From assembly GCA_030710605.1 (NCBI GenBank), contig CP092879.1, positions 45,632,626-45,696,625 of the forward strand: a stretch of 64,000 nucleotides of DNA, given 5' to 3'. Shown in pieces: positions 62,697-64,000 of this stretch. Made by a program: the position numbers and the translations under genes. The notes beneath the pieces are model-generated. The model was not told the DNA's origin and did not search any database. It saw only the letters and a program-made list of their open reading frames with translations. This DNA is from Cordylochernes scorpioides (taxonomy: Eukaryota; Arthropoda; Arachnida; Pseudoscorpiones; Chernetidae). Each line of letters opens with the position of its first letter. Position 1 is the first letter of the stretch.

Positions 62697-62927
62697 ATGA
62701 TCTTTATTGGTTCATATAGGCTAACAAGATTTAGAACAGACCATCTCAAGCCATTGAAGATAGAAAATAACAACAAAATTTACTCCACTTGCCTAAAATG
62801 TAGCTTGGCACCTACAGCTCCAGAACACATTTTGGCTTGCATTAGATATACTAAACAGGACCTTTGGGAGAGGCCGCTGCTTATCATAAAACAGCTAGAG
62901 GAACATGAACTCATTGTATTGGTGTAA
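62697..62927 (+). pseudogene. LINE C-terminus with CCHC-type module
   Basis: It reads YRLTRFRTDHLKPLKIENNN, CLKCSLAPTAPEHILACIRY TKQDLWERPLLIIKQLEEHE LIVLV stop. The module is CX2CX8HX3C. RT is missing. It is the source sequence of the tandem array that follows, whose units begin inside IKQLEEHE. Confidence 0.75.
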
Positions 62928-63890
62928 TCTTTACACAAGGGGATAAGAAACAACAACAACCACATGGATATAAAACAGCTTGAGGAGCATGGACTCATGG
63001 AATTGGTGTAATCTTTACACAAGGGGATAAGAAACAACAACAACCACATGGATATAAAACAGCTTGAGGAGCATGGACTCATGGAATTGGTGTAATCTTT
63101 ACACAAGGGGATAAGAAACAACAACAACCACATGGATATAAAACAGCTTGAGGAGCATGGACTCATGGAATTGGTGTAATCTTTACACAAGGGGATAAGA
63201 AACAACAACAACCACATGGATATAAAACAGCTTGAGGAACATGGATTCATGGAATTGGTGTAATCTTTACACAAGGGGATAAGAAACAACAACCACATGG
63301 ATATAAAACAGCTTGAGGAGCATGGACTCATGGAATTGGTGTAATCTTTACACAAGGGGATAAGAAACAACAACAACCACATGGATATAAAACAGCTTGA
63401 GGAGCATGGACTCATGGAATTGGTGTAATCTTTACAAAAGGGGATAAGAAACAACAACAACCACATGGATATAAAACAGCTTGAGGAGCATGGACTCATG
63501 GAATTGGTGTAATCTTTACACAAGGGGATAAGAAACAACAACAACCACATGGATATAAAACAGTTTGAGGAGCATGGACTCATGGAATTGGTGTAATCTT
63601 TACACAAGGGGATAAGAAACAACAACAACCACATGGATATAAAACAGTTTGAGGAGCATGGACTCATGGAATTGGTGTAATCTTTACACAAGGGGATAAG
63701 AAACAACAACAACCACATGGATATAAAACAGCTTGAGGAGCATGGACTCATGGAATTGGTGTAATCTTTACACAAGGGGATAAGAAACAACAACAACCAC
63801 ATGGATATAAAACAGTTTGAGGAGCATGGACTCATGGAATTGGTGTAATCTTTACATAAGGGGATAAGAAACAACAACAAGAAATGAGAC
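62880..63890 (+). repeat. 84-bp tandem array grown from a LINE 3' end
   Basis: The unit is ATAAAACAGCTTGAGGAGCA TGGACTCATGGAATTGGTGT AATCTTTACACAAGGGGATA AGAAACAACAACAACCACAT GGAT, about twelve copies. It includes the last 14 codons of the LINE frame, its stop and its (CAA)n tail. Copies are nearly identical. One unit (about 63225-63300) is 3 bp shorter. The 375-codon minus frame across the array follows from its 84-bp period and is not a gene. Confidence 0.95.
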
Positions 63891-64000
63891 ACCAACAACA
63901 ACAACAAGAAATAAGAAAGAATGTAATGAGGGTAAGAAGATCAATAACATTTAAAAATAATAATAATTAAATTGCTTTTTGCAAGTAGGAATTGAGAAAG
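63891..64000. other. AT-rich end of window
   Basis: No feature is recognised after the array. Confidence 0.5.

Noticed and set aside
62780-63907. 375-codon minus-strand open frame with repeated SMWLLLFLIPLCKDY
   Set aside because: It is the complement of an 84-bp tandem array; the period divisible by three keeps the frame open. No start context, no domain.

Overview
This is a 64 kb, AT-rich, scaffolded (one 100-N gap) window of an animal nuclear genome made almost entirely of transposable elements. I recognise only one host protein gene: two minus-strand exons of a kappa-class glutathione S-transferase (GSTK1-like) at 56501-56617 and 53022-53115, with matching phase and GT donors. The rest is LINE retrotransposons and their 3' remnants, a tRNA-derived SINE family, Tc1/mariner, pogo/Tigger and hAT DNA transposons, Penelope-like fragments, palindromic foldback elements and tandem arrays. 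Several LINE C-termini carry a small CCHC module (e.g. CNNCPGAELTPTHICSC, CLKCSLAPTAPEHILAC) of a kind I associate with spider and other chelicerate LINEs. A chelicerate is therefore my best guess, but it is inference only.

Layout. 1-10555 is one arm (A) of a large inverted duplication; the other arm (B) is 32603-45770, and the A arm runs off the left edge. A and B share old insertions but differ by new ones. A alone holds a 2.9 kb LINE with an 18-bp target-site duplication (TSD) and a SINE with a 10-bp TSD. B alone holds an R1-like LINE, a U6 snRNA retrocopy and a 215-bp retroposon. Each arm thus supplies the empty site for the other. The N gap lies exactly at the inner end of arm B, so a true inverted segmental duplication and a misjoined pair of haplotypes both remain possible.

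10.5-32.5 kb (spacer): a mariner with two lesions, SINEs, a U6 snRNA pseudogene that has expanded internally into eight tandem 66-bp units, LINEs inserted into a CT microsatellite inside a foldback element, a Tigger deletion derivative, a 0.2 kb satellite and a Tc1 element broken by one stop codon.

46-64 kb: the GSTK1-like gene region, whose intron holds a 1.4 kb pogo-like element; a tRNA-Gly pseudogene; a hAT derivative with an 8-bp TSD, a transposase dimerisation-domain remnant and a nearby empty site; a second, almost identical copy of the arm-A LINE; and an 84-bp array derived from the 3' end of a LINE.

A recurrent motif in the foldback elements is a hairpin with a hammerhead-ribozyme-like layout (CUGNNGA, stem, GAAA). 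It appears at a dozen places, usually as inverted pairs. With the U6 array, it is the best candidate here for something undescribed. No transposon in the window looks intact: every long transposase or reverse transcriptase frame has at least one visible lesion or truncation.
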